Shown: one piece after another, positions 7,623 to 16,613 of the stretch
Numbering within the stretch: the stretch's first letter is position 1
How the letters are laid out: the number at the start of each line of letters is the position of its first letter
Origin: Chloroflexota bacterium
GTDB taxonomy: Bacteria > Chloroflexota > UBA6077 > FW602-bin22 > CADDYW01
DNA: 64,000 bases
Assembly: GCA_021324795.1 (NCBI GenBank)
Contig: JAJPIK010000023.1
Span: 1 to 64,000, forward strand
Direction of reading: 5' to 3'
Made by a program: the position numbers and the translations under genes
Notes under the pieces: generated by a model
What the model was told of the DNA's origin: nothing
What the model saw: only the letters and a program-made list of their open reading frames with translations
Databases searched by the model: none

Positions 7623-8132
7623 GTGGAAACCGAGATCAAGCTCGAAGTCAGGGATCTGGAACCGGTTCGTCAGCGCCTGCAGGCGCTCGGCGCGGATTGC
7701 TTGAGCGTCGTTGAGGAGACAAACGTCTATTTTGACCGTGATCACGAACTGCAGGACCGTCAGGAGTCCCTCCGCTTGCGTCAGGACAGCCAGGTGCGTT
7801 TGACCTGGAAAGGACCGACCGTCTTTGAAGAAGGTGTGGTGAACCGTCCGGAGGTCGAGATCACGGTCTCGAGCTTTTCCGACGTGCTCGCGTTGCTCGA
7901 ACGTCTTGGCTACCGGGAAATCGAGCGATTAGCTAAGAGACGAGAGACCTGGCGCTTCTTAGGTGCCGAAATTGCACTCGATTCGCTTGCTTTCGGGCAG
8001 TTCGTCGAACTGGAAGGCCCGACCAAGATCATCACAGAGATGGCTCGGAGGCTCGGACTCGATCCAAGGCAAGGATTGTCCGAGTCGTATCGAAAGTTAA
8101 AGCGAGAGCGTGGCTTCTCAAAGAGTATCTGA
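7623..8132 (+). CDS. CYTH-domain protein (class IV adenylate cyclase / CyaB-like)
   Basis: This 169-residue protein starts at GTG with GAGGGG upstream. The defining ExExK signature is at the extreme N-terminus (METEIKLE). Further CYTH tunnel-fold basic and acidic strands are SLRLRQDSQVRLTWKGP, RPEVEITV and FVELEGP. Family members bind triphosphates with divalent metals and act as class IV adenylate cyclases, thiamine-triphosphatases or inorganic triphosphatases. The length and 'class_IV_cyc' features (YFD, W-KGP) fit CyaB best, but activity cannot be settled from sequence. Confidence 0.83.
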   Translation: METEIKLEVRDLEPVRQRLQALGADCLSVVEETNVYFDRDHELQDRQESLRLRQDSQVRLTWKGPTVFEEGVVNRPEVEITVSSFSDVLALLERLGYREIERLAKRRETWRFLGAEIALDSLAFGQFVELEGPTKIITEMARRLGLDPRQGLSESYRKLKRERGFSKSI

Positions 8133-8198
8133 GAAGTGAGCTTCGGGGGAGTGAAGAGGACCGATTCCCCCTTAATCCTCTCAGGGACAGGAGAAAGA

Positions 8199-8234
8199 CT
8201 CCCTCTCTGTCCAAAGGGAGAGCTAGGGTGGGGA
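8199..8234. repeat. dispersed GGGAGAG-type palindromic repeat, copy 1
   Basis: The core is CCCTCTCTGTCCAAAGGGAG followed by AGCTAGGGTGGGG. It shares the pattern 'CTCTC - spacer - GAGAG - GGTTAGGGTGAGGG' with copies at 36046-36078 and 60591-60620. All three lie in gene gaps. Confidence 0.65.
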
Positions 8235-8264
8235 GCTTCCGGACACACGGTAGGGAGAGAGCAG

Positions 8265-9803
8265 ATGGCAGACTTGCAAATAACCGTTTCGGCACAACCG
8301 CCGGCTGCATTGGCGGTTGATGCACTGGTCGTGAACATTTTTGAGGGCGAGAAACCGGGAGAGAGCACTCTAGCGGCGCTCGATCAGAAGCTGCAAGGCG
8401 AGCTCGGCCGCCTTGCCGATCTCGATGAGTTACCCAGTAAGCTCTATCAGACGATTCTCTTGCCAACGAATGGGGCGATTGCCGCTCCGCGCTTGCTATT
8501 AGTCGGTAGTGGGAAGCGTGGTGAATTCTCGACGAACTTAGCCCGAAACGTCGCGGGAGCAGCGGTGCGGGCGCTGCTTCACCGTCCAGTCGAGACCGCG
8601 GCACTCTGGATCCGGGGCACCTCGGACGGGGCCGATTTAGCCGAGGCCGTGGCAAATGGTGCGGTGCTGGCGACCTACGATCCGGGCGAATATAAAACGA
8701 CGCGGGAAGCACCCAAGAAACACCTTAACGCGGTAACGATTCTCGAGTCGAGCGTACAGCGGGCGAACGGCGCCGACGCAGGCGCGGTGCGTGGTCGAAT
8801 TCTCGGTGAGGCAGCCAACTTCGCTCGTCATCTGGCAAATGCCCCCGGCAATATCTTGACGCCTCAAAGCCTAGCTGCCGAGGCGATGCAGGCTGGAAGG
8901 TCAGCGGGTTTCGACGTGGACGTGCTTGACAAAGCGCGCATGGGCGAACTGGGCATGGGTGCGCTCCTCGGTGTCTCGGAAGGAAGCGAGCAGCCACCGG
9001 CGACGATCGTGATGCGCTATCGAGGACGCGGGGACAGTGACATTGACCTGGCATTGATCGGCAAAGGAGTGACCTTCGACACCGGTGGTATCTCGATCAA
9101 GCCCGCCACGGATATGCACCTCATGAAAGAAGATATGGCCGGGGCAGCGGCGACGATTGGTGCGCTGGTGGCGATTGCCCGTCTCGGGCTGAAGCAAAAC
9201 GTCCTCGGGGTGGTGCCGGCGGTCGAGAACATGCCGTCAGGCCATGCGATGCGGCCAGGCGACGTGCTGACCGCGCTGAACGGCAAGACGATCGAAGTGT
9301 TGAATACCGACGCCGAGGGGCGCCTGATCCTCGCCGATGCGATCTGCTACGCTCAGCAGCTAGGAGCCAGGCGTCTGGTCGATGCTGCTACCTTGACCGG
9401 TGCGGTTGTCATCGCCCTTGGCCACGAGGCGGCCGCGGTGCTGGGCAGTCCACAAAATTGGGTTGACCAGGTCATGGCGAGTGCGAACGCGGTTGGCGAG
9501 CGAGTCTGGCAACTCCCTCTATTCGACGAATATCTCGAGCAACTCAAGAGTCAGGTTGCCGATGTCGCTAACGTCGGCGGTCGGGCGGCAGGGACGATCA
9601 CTGCTGCGAAGTTTCTCCAACAATTCGTGAACGACGGTGTCGCCTGGGCGCACTTCGACATCGCTGGCACCGCGTGGCTCGAGCGTGAGGTTCCTTACCT
9701 GGCGAAAGGGCCGACCGGTTTTCCACTGCGGGGTTTCGTCGAGTTAGCTCGTCAACTTGAGAAGTCGGCCAGCCGATCCCCAACTGTCACGGAACGGCAA
9801 TGA
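8265..9803 (+). CDS. pepA: leucyl aminopeptidase (peptidase family M17)
   Basis: This 512-residue cytosolic aminopeptidase starts at the ATG at 8265 with GGGAG upstream; the open frame extends back into a dispersed repeat and is not coding there. The N-terminal macro-like domain precedes the catalytic domain. That domain has the Zn-binding Lys/Asp segment KGVTFDTGGISIKP near residue 266, MKEDMAGAA, and the family hallmark NTDAEGRL near 347, which holds the metal-binding Asp and Glu and the catalytic Arg. It releases N-terminal residues from peptides using two metal ions. Confidence 0.95.
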   Translation: MADLQITVSAQPPAALAVDALVVNIFEGEKPGESTLAALDQKLQGELGRLADLDELPSKLYQTILLPTNGAIAAPRLLLVGSGKRGEFSTNLARNVAGAAVRALLHRPVETAALWIRGTSDGADLAEAVANGAVLATYDPGEYKTTREAPKKHLNAVTILESSVQRANGADAGAVRGRILGEAANFARHLANAPGNILTPQSLAAEAMQAGRSAGFDVDVLDKARMGELGMGALLGVSEGSEQPPATIVMRYRGRGDSDIDLALIGKGVTFDTGGISIKPATDMHLMKEDMAGAAATIGALVAIARLGLKQNVLGVVPAVENMPSGHAMRPGDVLTALNGKTIEVLNTDAEGRLILADAICYAQQLGARRLVDAATLTGAVVIALGHEAAAVLGSPQNWVDQVMASANAVGERVWQLPLFDEYLEQLKSQVADVANVGGRAAGTITAAKFLQQFVNDGVAWAHFDIAGTAWLEREVPYLAKGPTGFPLRGFVELARQLEKSASRSPTVTERQ

Positions 9804-9827
9804 GGGTAGGGGACCAAACTTTCATTG

Positions 9828-9955
9828 GCTGTTCAACCGCTGTTCAACTCGAACTAATCCTCTCATGAAAGAATAAGCATGTTCTTTGAAGAAAGCATGG
9901 CTTTTCCCTGCCCAAAATATTGGGTCTTGTCAAGCGATATCACAAGGAGCATACT
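9828..9955 (+). promoter_or_regulatory. putative promoter and operator region of the ABC importer
   Basis: Two GCTGTTCAAC direct repeats (9828-9837 and 9839-9848) are spaced one helical turn apart. A palindrome CCCAAAATATTGGG lies at 9911-9924. A plausible promoter follows, TTGTCA (9927-9932), 17 bp, CATACT (9950-9955). The importer's ATG at 10039 is about 80 bp downstream. Confidence 0.45.
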
Positions 9956-10038
9956 ACTCCATCATTGGCGTGTTCTCTGATTCGATACGTTTGAGAGTCA
10001 CTCAGGAAGCGATGTTCGAATCCAGATGGGAGATCACC

Positions 10039-11379
10039 ATGAAGAGAGGTTCAACGATGAGCGCCACTCGCCGACGTTTTCTGCAGTACGGGACCTTTTC
10101 GGTACTCAGCGTAGGCGCAGCCGCGCTACTCGCGGCGTGCAGTAGCGCTGCACCCCCCTCGCCCACCGCGCCGCCGGCTGCTCCTACCTCCGCTCCGACT
10201 GCCGCGGCGTCGGTCCAGCCGACGGTGGCGGCGACAACCGTGGCGCAAGCGGCTCCGACTGTGGCTTCCAGCGCACCAACGGTTGCGCCCGCCGTGACGA
10301 CCGCAGCGAAGGCGACCGGTCCGGTGACGATCAATCACTATCTCAGCGGCGACGTCAACATCCGGGATCTTTGGTCGAAGACGCTCCTTCCCGCTTATCA
10401 AAAGGTCAATCCGTCGGTCACGATCAACGTCACTTTCTCCGAGCATGGAACGGGCGATGCGACGACTTTTGATCGGATTGCGGCGGCAAAGCAGGCGGGT
10501 AAGCCGTCGGGGGTTGATAGTTGGGAGACCGGTAACTATCTCCTGCAGGGCGGCCAAGCTGGCTTGATCGAGAAGCTCAGTCCCGAACAGATTCCCAATC
10601 TGGCCAAGGTGCCATCCGCGGTAATCGGACAATACGACAGCTATGGTGTTCCCTATCGAGGTAGCTCGGTCGTTTTGGCCTATAACAGCAAAGAGGTGTC
10701 AAATCCGCCCAAGACGCTGGACGACTTGCTGAAGTGGATCAAGAATAATCCGGGCAAGTTCACCTACAATCCGCCGGATACCGGCGGCTCGGGGGCAGCG
10801 TTCGTGACGCGGGTCCTGATGATGGGCATCCCTGATTCTGACTTGAAGCTCTTCCAGACTGGCTACGATCAATCAAAAGAATCGGAATGGGACAAGGGAT
10901 GGGCGACGCTCAAGGACTTGAACTCGGCGATTTATAACAATGGTTTCTACCCGAAAGGGAACGTTCCCGTCCTGCAAACCCTGGGCAAGGACGCGATCAG
11001 CGTGGCCCCGGTCTGGTCAGATCAGGGGCTGCAATATCTCAACCAAAAGTTACTGCCTCCCGAGGTCAAGCTTCTCCAGATCGACCCGCCGTTCTCCGGG
11101 GGTGGGGCGTTCATCGGGGTGATCGCCGATAGCCAGAATAAGTCGGCGGTGTATGCGTGGCTTAACTGGGTGCTCACGCCGGAGCCACAGCAGATGATCA
11201 TTGACACGATTCAAGGATATCCAGGGCTCGACTGGCAGTACATGCCCGACGCGGTCCGGCAAAAGTTCGCGGACATCGCGAAGAACTTCAGCTTCGGCTT
11301 CAGCGCGAAGTTCTCAAGCGACATGAACCAGCAATGGTACGAGAAAGTCGCAGGAACTCCGCCGCCGAAGAAAAGCTAG
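10039..11379 (+). CDS. ABC importer substrate-binding lipoprotein
   Basis: This 446-residue protein starts at ATG 10039 with GGGAG upstream; ATG 10057 is an alternative. The N-terminus has a Tat-like motif (TRRRFLQ) and a lipobox LLAACSS with the acylated Cys at about residue 34. An Ala/Pro/Thr linker follows (about 36-95), then a periplasmic-binding-protein domain. The segment GKFTYNPPDTGGSGAAF resembles the YnjB-type family of solute-binding proteins (COG4134-like). The ligand is not evident. It heads a complete four-gene importer operon. Confidence 0.85.
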   Translation: MKRGSTMSATRRRFLQYGTFSVLSVGAAALLAACSSAAPPSPTAPPAAPTSAPTAAASVQPTVAATTVAQAAPTVASSAPTVAPAVTTAAKATGPVTINHYLSGDVNIRDLWSKTLLPAYQKVNPSVTINVTFSEHGTGDATTFDRIAAAKQAGKPSGVDSWETGNYLLQGGQAGLIEKLSPEQIPNLAKVPSAVIGQYDSYGVPYRGSSVVLAYNSKEVSNPPKTLDDLLKWIKNNPGKFTYNPPDTGGSGAAFVTRVLMMGIPDSDLKLFQTGYDQSKESEWDKGWATLKDLNSAIYNNGFYPKGNVPVLQTLGKDAISVAPVWSDQGLQYLNQKLLPPEVKLLQIDPPFSGGGAFIGVIADSQNKSAVYAWLNWVLTPEPQQMIIDTIQGYPGLDWQYMPDAVRQKFADIAKNFSFGFSAKFSSDMNQQWYEKVAGTPPPKKS

Positions 11380-11401
11380 TCGCTCGCTAATAGAACCACC
11401 A

Positions 11402-12322
11402 GTGACCGAGACCGTTCGTGTGTCCAGAGCTTTGGAATCGCTCCGGCTACGGAGCCAGGAGGCAGCGCTGGGATTGATCCTCGCGTTGCCTCCGTTTCTC
11501 GTGCTAATACTGCTTATCGTCTATCCGGCGATTGAAGCCTTCACCTTTTCGCTTGGCCAGGTGCCGACGGATAACGCAGCGTTTAGCACCGGTATGCACC
11601 TGATCGTCAGTCCGACGCCAACGCTCGAGGTCTATCGTCAGCTTTTTGCGAGCAGTTTCTTTCAAGCTGATCTCTCCCTTACCTTCACAGTTACTTTCCT
11701 CTCGGTCGTGTTGATTCTCATCGTTAGCTACGTTCTGGCGCTGTACGTTCGGTTTGGCTCCGGTGGGCTGGTGTCGATCGTTCGCTCGCTCTACCTGATT
11801 CCGATGTTCGTGCCGGTGGTCATCGCTTCTTATGCCTTGATTACTTTCTACGTTGATCATGGTCTCTTACAAGCGCTCTTATCTCAGGTAGGCATGGGTT
11901 ACTCCTCGCCAATCTATAAGATGCTTGGCATCGTGATCGGTGAAGTCTGGACGAATATTCCATTTGCCGTTCTGCTCCTGGGATCCGGGCTGGATGGTCT
12001 ACCGCAGGAGATGGTCGAGGCAGCGCAGGACGCCGGGGCCGGATTTTTCTCCGTTCTCTTCCGGATCGTCGTGCCGCTGAACCTGGTGCCGGCGATGATC
12101 GTCGTCACCTTTAGCTTCATTGGAGTGTTGGGAAGCTTTACCATTCCCTATTTACTTGGTCCAAATGCGCCCCAGATGCTCGGCGTTGCCATGCAGGCGT
12201 ATTTCATCAGCTATCAGCAGCCGCAGCCGGCGGTGGCCATGGCGGTCATCACCTTCTTACTCGCGGCGATTGCCGGTGCGGTCTACGTCTGGGCTACCGC
12301 TCGATCGGGGAAGGCAGTCTGA
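11402..12322 (+). CDS. ABC importer permease 1
   Basis: This 306-residue inner-membrane protein has six or so hydrophobic segments. The EAA loop that contacts the ATPase reads EAAQDAGAGFFSVLFRIVVP near residue 205. It uses a GTG start 22 bp after the binding-protein gene. It resembles binding-protein-dependent permeases of the Fe3+/spermidine/YnjC type, and with the next gene it forms the heterodimeric channel. Confidence 0.88.
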   Translation: MTETVRVSRALESLRLRSQEAALGLILALPPFLVLILLIVYPAIEAFTFSLGQVPTDNAAFSTGMHLIVSPTPTLEVYRQLFASSFFQADLSLTFTVTFLSVVLILIVSYVLALYVRFGSGGLVSIVRSLYLIPMFVPVVIASYALITFYVDHGLLQALLSQVGMGYSSPIYKMLGIVIGEVWTNIPFAVLLLGSGLDGLPQEMVEAAQDAGAGFFSVLFRIVVPLNLVPAMIVVTFSFIGVLGSFTIPYLLGPNAPQMLGVAMQAYFISYQQPQPAVAMAVITFLLAAIAGAVYVWATARSGKAV

Positions 12323-12323
12323 G

Positions 12324-13154
12324 ATGAAGTTCACCTGGTATCTCGGCGTACCCGAGTTTCGTCGCGCGCTAGGAGTGCTGCTCGTGTTGGCCCTGGGCTC
12401 CTTCCTCCTCTTACCCTTGGCGACGATGGTGATTTGGGCGTTCGCCGATGCTTGGCGCTATCCGAGCCTGCTGCCTCAGACGTACTCACTCCACTGGTGG
12501 CAGTGGGTGTTCGCCAACGGAGACGTAACCCAGGCGGTTTTCTACAGCGTGACGACCGCGCCGGTCGTCACGCTTCTCTCGGCGGTGATCTGTCTCCCCG
12601 CGGCTTACAGCTTTTCCCGATTGCAGTTTCCCGGTCGTCGCTTCTTCTTCATCTCGCTGCTTGCCGCGAACGCTTTCCCCAAGTTTGGTCTTTACATCTC
12701 GATCGCGACTCTCTTTTTCGAACTGAACCTGATCAACACCTTTTGGGGAGTCGTGTTCATCCAGTTGATCAATACTCTCGTCGTCATGGTCTGGATTCCC
12801 TCGGCGGGGTTCGATAGCGTCCCACGGGAGCTCGAGGAGGCGGCACGCGACGCTGGAGCGGGGCCGTTGCACGTGTTCTGGGGCGTGACTTTGCCGATCG
12901 CGATGCCGAGTATCATCGTTGCTGGTGTTCTCGCCTTTCTCGCTGCTTTTGACGAAGCGCAAGGGACATTGGTGGTCGGTAGCCCGCGGATCACGACCAT
13001 GCCGGTTCTGATGTACACTTTGGTCGCGAACTATCCGGAGCCGGTCGGCGCGGTCTTCTCGATTCTGTTGTCGATTCCGTCGCTCGTGTTGCTTCTCCTG
13101 GCTCGGCGCTTTTTGATTGCCGGCTACCTCGCAGCCGGTTTTCGAGGTAAGTGA
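12324..13154 (+). CDS. ABC importer permease 2
   Basis: This 276-residue permease begins at the ATG at 12324, one base after the preceding TGA. The frame is open further upstream but overlaps permease 1 there. It has about six transmembrane segments and an EAA loop EEAARDAGAGPLHVFWGVTL near residue 170. It is the second half of the importer channel. Confidence 0.88.
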   Translation: MKFTWYLGVPEFRRALGVLLVLALGSFLLLPLATMVIWAFADAWRYPSLLPQTYSLHWWQWVFANGDVTQAVFYSVTTAPVVTLLSAVICLPAAYSFSRLQFPGRRFFFISLLAANAFPKFGLYISIATLFFELNLINTFWGVVFIQLINTLVVMVWIPSAGFDSVPRELEEAARDAGAGPLHVFWGVTLPIAMPSIIVAGVLAFLAAFDEAQGTLVVGSPRITTMPVLMYTLVANYPEPVGAVFSILLSIPSLVLLLLARRFLIAGYLAAGFRGK

Positions 13155-13157
13155 GGT

Positions 13158-14234
13158 GTGGCGCGTTTAGAGATTGAACATCTCGTCAAGCAATACCAGG
13201 CTGGCTACGCCGTTCGCGACCTGTCACTCGACGTCGCCGATGGTGAGATGGTCTGTCTTTTGGGGCCGTCCGGTTGTGGAAAAACAACCACCCTGCGGGT
13301 CATTGGCGGCTTCATCACCCCGGACAGCGGCGACGTCCGGATCGACGGCCACAGTGTGCTGCGACTACCCCCGGAGCGCCGCCCAACCGCGATGGTTTTT
13401 CAGAAATATACGCTTTGGCCGCACATGGACGTGTTCCACAACGTTGCATTTGGCCTCGAGTTGCGACGGCGACCACGCGCCGAGATCGAGAAGGCGGTCA
13501 AGCAGGTGCTCGATCTGGTCGGCCTCCCCGGTGCGGAGAAACGCTATCCCTCGCAGTTGTCTGGTGGGCAACAGCAACGCGTGGCACTCGCCCGGGCGCT
13601 CGTCATCGAGCCGCGGATACTCTTACTTGACGAGCCGTTTTCGGGCCTCGACGCTCAGCTCCGTATTCGGATGCGCGAGGAGCTCACCGCGATTCAGCGG
13701 CGCGTTGGCATCACCAGCGTCTTCGTGACCCACGATCAGGAGGAGGCACTCTCAATCGCCGATCGCATCGCGGTCATGCGAGCTGGCTTGATCGAGCAGG
13801 TTGCGACGCCTGATGAGCTCTACGCTCGACCATCGACTCGTTTTGTCGCGACGTTCATTGGCACGATGAATTTGCTCGACGCACACGTCGAAACCGACGG
13901 TATTGTGGTCGCCGGACCATTTCGCATCCCTCTGACCGAGGGAGTGCGGTCCGGGTCCGTCGAGTCACTCGCAGTGGGAGTTCGGCCGGAGGATTTTGTC
14001 CTTGGTCCTTCGGGTGATGGGGAGCGCGCAGAGATCCTGCAAGTTACCAATCTCGGTCACTATCACCGGGTCGTGGCCGACGTTCCCTCGGCGGGTCGCG
14101 TGACCGTCTTTACCGACAAGTCGCAGGCAGTCTCGGTTGGTCCCTGCGGGATCCGTCCGCGCCGGGCGCTGCTCTACCAAGGTGACCGGCTCGTCGGCGT
14201 GGTAGAGGATCTCGGAGCAGTCAGTCGGGTGTAG
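13158..14234 (+). CDS. ABC importer ATPase
   Basis: This 358-residue ATPase starts at GTG 13158, three bases after permease 2. Walker A is GPSGCGKTT (about 35-43), the Q-loop follows in AMVFQKYTLWPHM, the ABC signature is LSGGQQQRVALARAL and Walker B is ILLLDEPFSGLD. The H-loop is FVTHDQEEAL. The C-terminal third (about 240-358) is a TOBE-type regulatory domain. It powers the importer encoded by the three preceding genes. The operon converges on the pdxA-like gene with only 11 bp between stops and no obvious terminator. Confidence 0.92.
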   Translation: MARLEIEHLVKQYQAGYAVRDLSLDVADGEMVCLLGPSGCGKTTTLRVIGGFITPDSGDVRIDGHSVLRLPPERRPTAMVFQKYTLWPHMDVFHNVAFGLELRRRPRAEIEKAVKQVLDLVGLPGAEKRYPSQLSGGQQQRVALARALVIEPRILLLDEPFSGLDAQLRIRMREELTAIQRRVGITSVFVTHDQEEALSIADRIAVMRAGLIEQVATPDELYARPSTRFVATFIGTMNLLDAHVETDGIVVAGPFRIPLTEGVRSGSVESLAVGVRPEDFVLGPSGDGERAEILQVTNLGHYHRVVADVPSAGRVTVFTDKSQAVSVGPCGIRPRRALLYQGDRLVGVVEDLGAVSRV

Positions 14235-14245
14235 AGACTGGCACT

Positions 14246-15262
14246 TCAGGCGTTCACTGGCCGCCGCTCCCGGGCGAGGTTAGCGGCGAGCTTGACCGAT
14301 TCGAGCATGCTTCCGGCGTTGGCCTTGCCCTGACCGGCGATGTCGAAGGCGGTGCCATGGTCGACCGAGGTTCGGATGATCGGGAGACCGGCCGTGGTGT
14401 TGACTCCGGCTTCGAAGCCGAGCATCTTGACTGGAATGTGTCCCTGGTCGTGATACATCGCGACGACTATGTCGAACTCGCCCTTACTGGCGCGATAGAA
14501 GATCGTATCGCCGGGCCAGGGGCCGCTCGCGTCGATTCCTTCGCGGCGTGCTTCTTCGACGGCCGGGCGGATCTGCTCGATCTCCTCGTTGCCAAACAGC
14601 CCATTTTCGCCAGCGTGACAGTTGAATCCAGCGACAGCAACCCGTGGCGCGGCAATGCCAAGGTATCGGCAGAAGCGGTCGGCAAGGCGAATGATCTTGA
14701 GGATACGTGGGTGCTCGACCAGATCGAGCGCTTTGCGCATCGAAACGTGAGTCGTCACGTGAATGACCCGCAGCTTGCCAGCGATCAGGGTAAGCGAGAA
14801 ATCCTTAGTGCCGGTGAGGTCGGCAAGCATCTCGGTGTGGCCCGGGTAATGGTAGCCGGCCTGATTGAGGGCATCTTTGTTCAGCGGCGCCGTGGCAATG
14901 GCATCGATCTGACCAGTCAGGGCGAGTTGGGTGGCTTTGATGACGCACTCGGCCGCGGCTTTTCCCGCGGCCGGTTGGACCTGACCGGGGATGATTGACG
15001 TCAGATCGTCGGTTGTCGCTTGCAATACGTCAATCAATCCGTGGTGATATTGGCCGTCGGCGGGTCTCGTGATGCTGTTGGCTGCTAGTGAGAGACCAAG
15101 CTGGGCAATTGCTCGCTGAAAAGTGGCGAGGTCACCAATCGCCAAAGGGCGACATTGCTCGAAGAGCGAAGGTTCGTTCATCGCCTTAACGATGATTTCC
15201 GGTCCAATGCCGGCCGGATCGCCCATCGTCAGGCCAATGATGGGGCGCTCGTCGTGGTTCAT
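14246..15262 (-). CDS. 4-phospho-threonate/erythronate dehydrogenase (PdxA2-type)
   Basis: This 338-residue protein belongs to the PdxA family of NAD-dependent, metal-dependent dehydrogenase-decarboxylases. Visible signatures are GLTMGDPAGIGPEI at the N-terminus, PGHTEMLADLTG with the metal/substrate His, and TSVDHGTAFDIAGQGKA near the C-terminus. PdxA itself makes vitamin B6. However, here the gene overlaps a four-carbon acid sugar kinase gene by 4 bp, and no other pdx gene is near. That pairing is the known D-threonate/erythronate pathway, in which the phosphorylated acid is oxidised and decarboxylated to dihydroxyacetone phosphate. I therefore favour a catabolic PdxA2. Confidence 0.85.
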   Translation of the reverse strand: MNHDERPIIGLTMGDPAGIGPEIIVKAMNEPSLFEQCRPLAIGDLATFQRAIAQLGLSLAANSITRPADGQYHHGLIDVLQATTDDLTSIIPGQVQPAAGKAAAECVIKATQLALTGQIDAIATAPLNKDALNQAGYHYPGHTEMLADLTGTKDFSLTLIAGKLRVIHVTTHVSMRKALDLVEHPRILKIIRLADRFCRYLGIAAPRVAVAGFNCHAGENGLFGNEEIEQIRPAVEEARREGIDASGPWPGDTIFYRASKGEFDIVVAMYHDQGHIPVKMLGFEAGVNTTAGLPIIRTSVDHGTAFDIAGQGKANAGSMLESVKLAANLARERRPVNA

Positions 15263-16545
15263 TGGCGTAATCCTTCTAATACGTCGACTACCTGGGCCAG
15301 AGAGTCCGGGCGGCCAAAACCGCCGGCCTTCGTGACGACCGGTAAGCCATCCCAGCGGCCCCCTTGGAGCAGGCTGATCGGAATTCCCGGCGCCGCTTCC
15401 GAGCGCACTTCAAGGCTCGTTGCGCCGAGGGAAAGACAGACCGCGCGCGCGGTGTCACCACCAGTAAGAATCAGCGCCGCTGGCGCGACCGTTTCTAGGG
15501 CGCGGCCAACAACGTCGCCCAATGCTTGCACCAGGCGTCCACCGATCGTCGCTGGGTCGGCGCCCGGTGCTTCGATCGCACTGCGTAGCTCGGCCAGGCC
15601 TTGGCGGGGATCCGCCAACCCGACCGCGACGCAGGTAGATTCGCGGAGCTGGCCAGTCAGCTCGGTCGCAGTTTCCCTTACTGCGTCGGGCATTTCTCGC
15701 AGAGTCCGCTCGGGTGACAGCCAGACGAAGCGAGCACCTTCCTCGACTAGACGGGCGATTTGTACGTTCCCGGTCAGACTGGCCGTACCGGCGACGACCA
15801 AGATGGGCCCAGCGCCCAGGGTCAGAGGGCTGGGTGGCCGGACTGGTCGTTCGAACCAGGCGACAAGCCATTCTGCCAAGCCGGCCGAGCCAACCGGCAG
15901 AATCGCTCCCTGGGCTTGGCGGACGGTTTCGCTCAAGTTACGGAGGTCCATGGGAACTTCCGCGTCGGCGACAATCACCCGGTCCCCCGCTTCGAACGAA
16001 CGACGAAGTCGCTCCTGGATCGCTCGGGGGCCACTTCGGACCTCAGCGAGTGGCACGAACCCGACTGACAAGCGCGATTGCCGATGAAGAATTGCTTCGA
16101 GCGAGGCAGTTGTTGCCGGCCATTTTGGGTCACGCACGAACTCGCTCTGATCGAGGGGCACACCACGCACGAAGATCTGGCCGTCGCGGACCGTTCGGGC
16201 GAGGGGCGGAAACGCGGGGCAGACGAGCGCGAGCTCGACGCCAAGCGTGTCGAGCATGCCATCGATCTCGGCGCCAAGATTGCCGCGGCCGGTCGAATCG
16301 ATTTTCTTGTAGAAGCGGCGCGCACCGAAGCCACGGAGCGCTTGGGTTGCTACGACAGCGCGCTTGCGCGCCTCGGTCGGTGAGCGGTTGCGCGAGTCCG
16401 TATCGAAAACGAGCACGTCACATGGCGGATTGGCTGCCCAACTCAAGCAGACGCTCGTCCGTCGGCCGCACTTGGCGAATTGCAGGCCACTGTCGGTTGC
16501 CCCGGTCAGATCGTCGGCAAGGATTCCCAATTCGGGTGGCACCAA
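15259..16545 (-). CDS. four-carbon acid sugar kinase (DUF1537 family)
   Basis: This 428-residue protein has the two-domain layout of DUF1537 kinases. The N-terminal domain begins LGILADDLTGATDSGLQFA, with the Asp-Asp motif for substrate binding. The C-terminal nucleotide-binding domain contains LILTGGDTARAVC. The family phosphorylates D- or L-threonate or D-erythronate at the 4-OH. The coupling to the downstream pdxA2-type gene supports this role. It is followed on its 5' side by a short gap, then the UDG-like gene on the same strand. Confidence 0.85.
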   Translation of the reverse strand: MVPPELGILADDLTGATDSGLQFAKCGRRTSVCLSWAANPPCDVLVFDTDSRNRSPTEARKRAVVATQALRGFGARRFYKKIDSTGRGNLGAEIDGMLDTLGVELALVCPAFPPLARTVRDGQIFVRGVPLDQSEFVRDPKWPATTASLEAILHRQSRLSVGFVPLAEVRSGPRAIQERLRRSFEAGDRVIVADAEVPMDLRNLSETVRQAQGAILPVGSAGLAEWLVAWFERPVRPPSPLTLGAGPILVVAGTASLTGNVQIARLVEEGARFVWLSPERTLREMPDAVRETATELTGQLRESTCVAVGLADPRQGLAELRSAIEAPGADPATIGGRLVQALGDVVGRALETVAPAALILTGGDTARAVCLSLGATSLEVRSEAAPGIPISLLQGGRWDGLPVVTKAGGFGRPDSLAQVVDVLEGLRQ

Positions 16546-16613
16546 TCACTCCAGAAACGAAGCTGAAGCGATTTTACACGTGTGGACCCATCCGGGGCAA
16601 CTCACCGAAGGGG

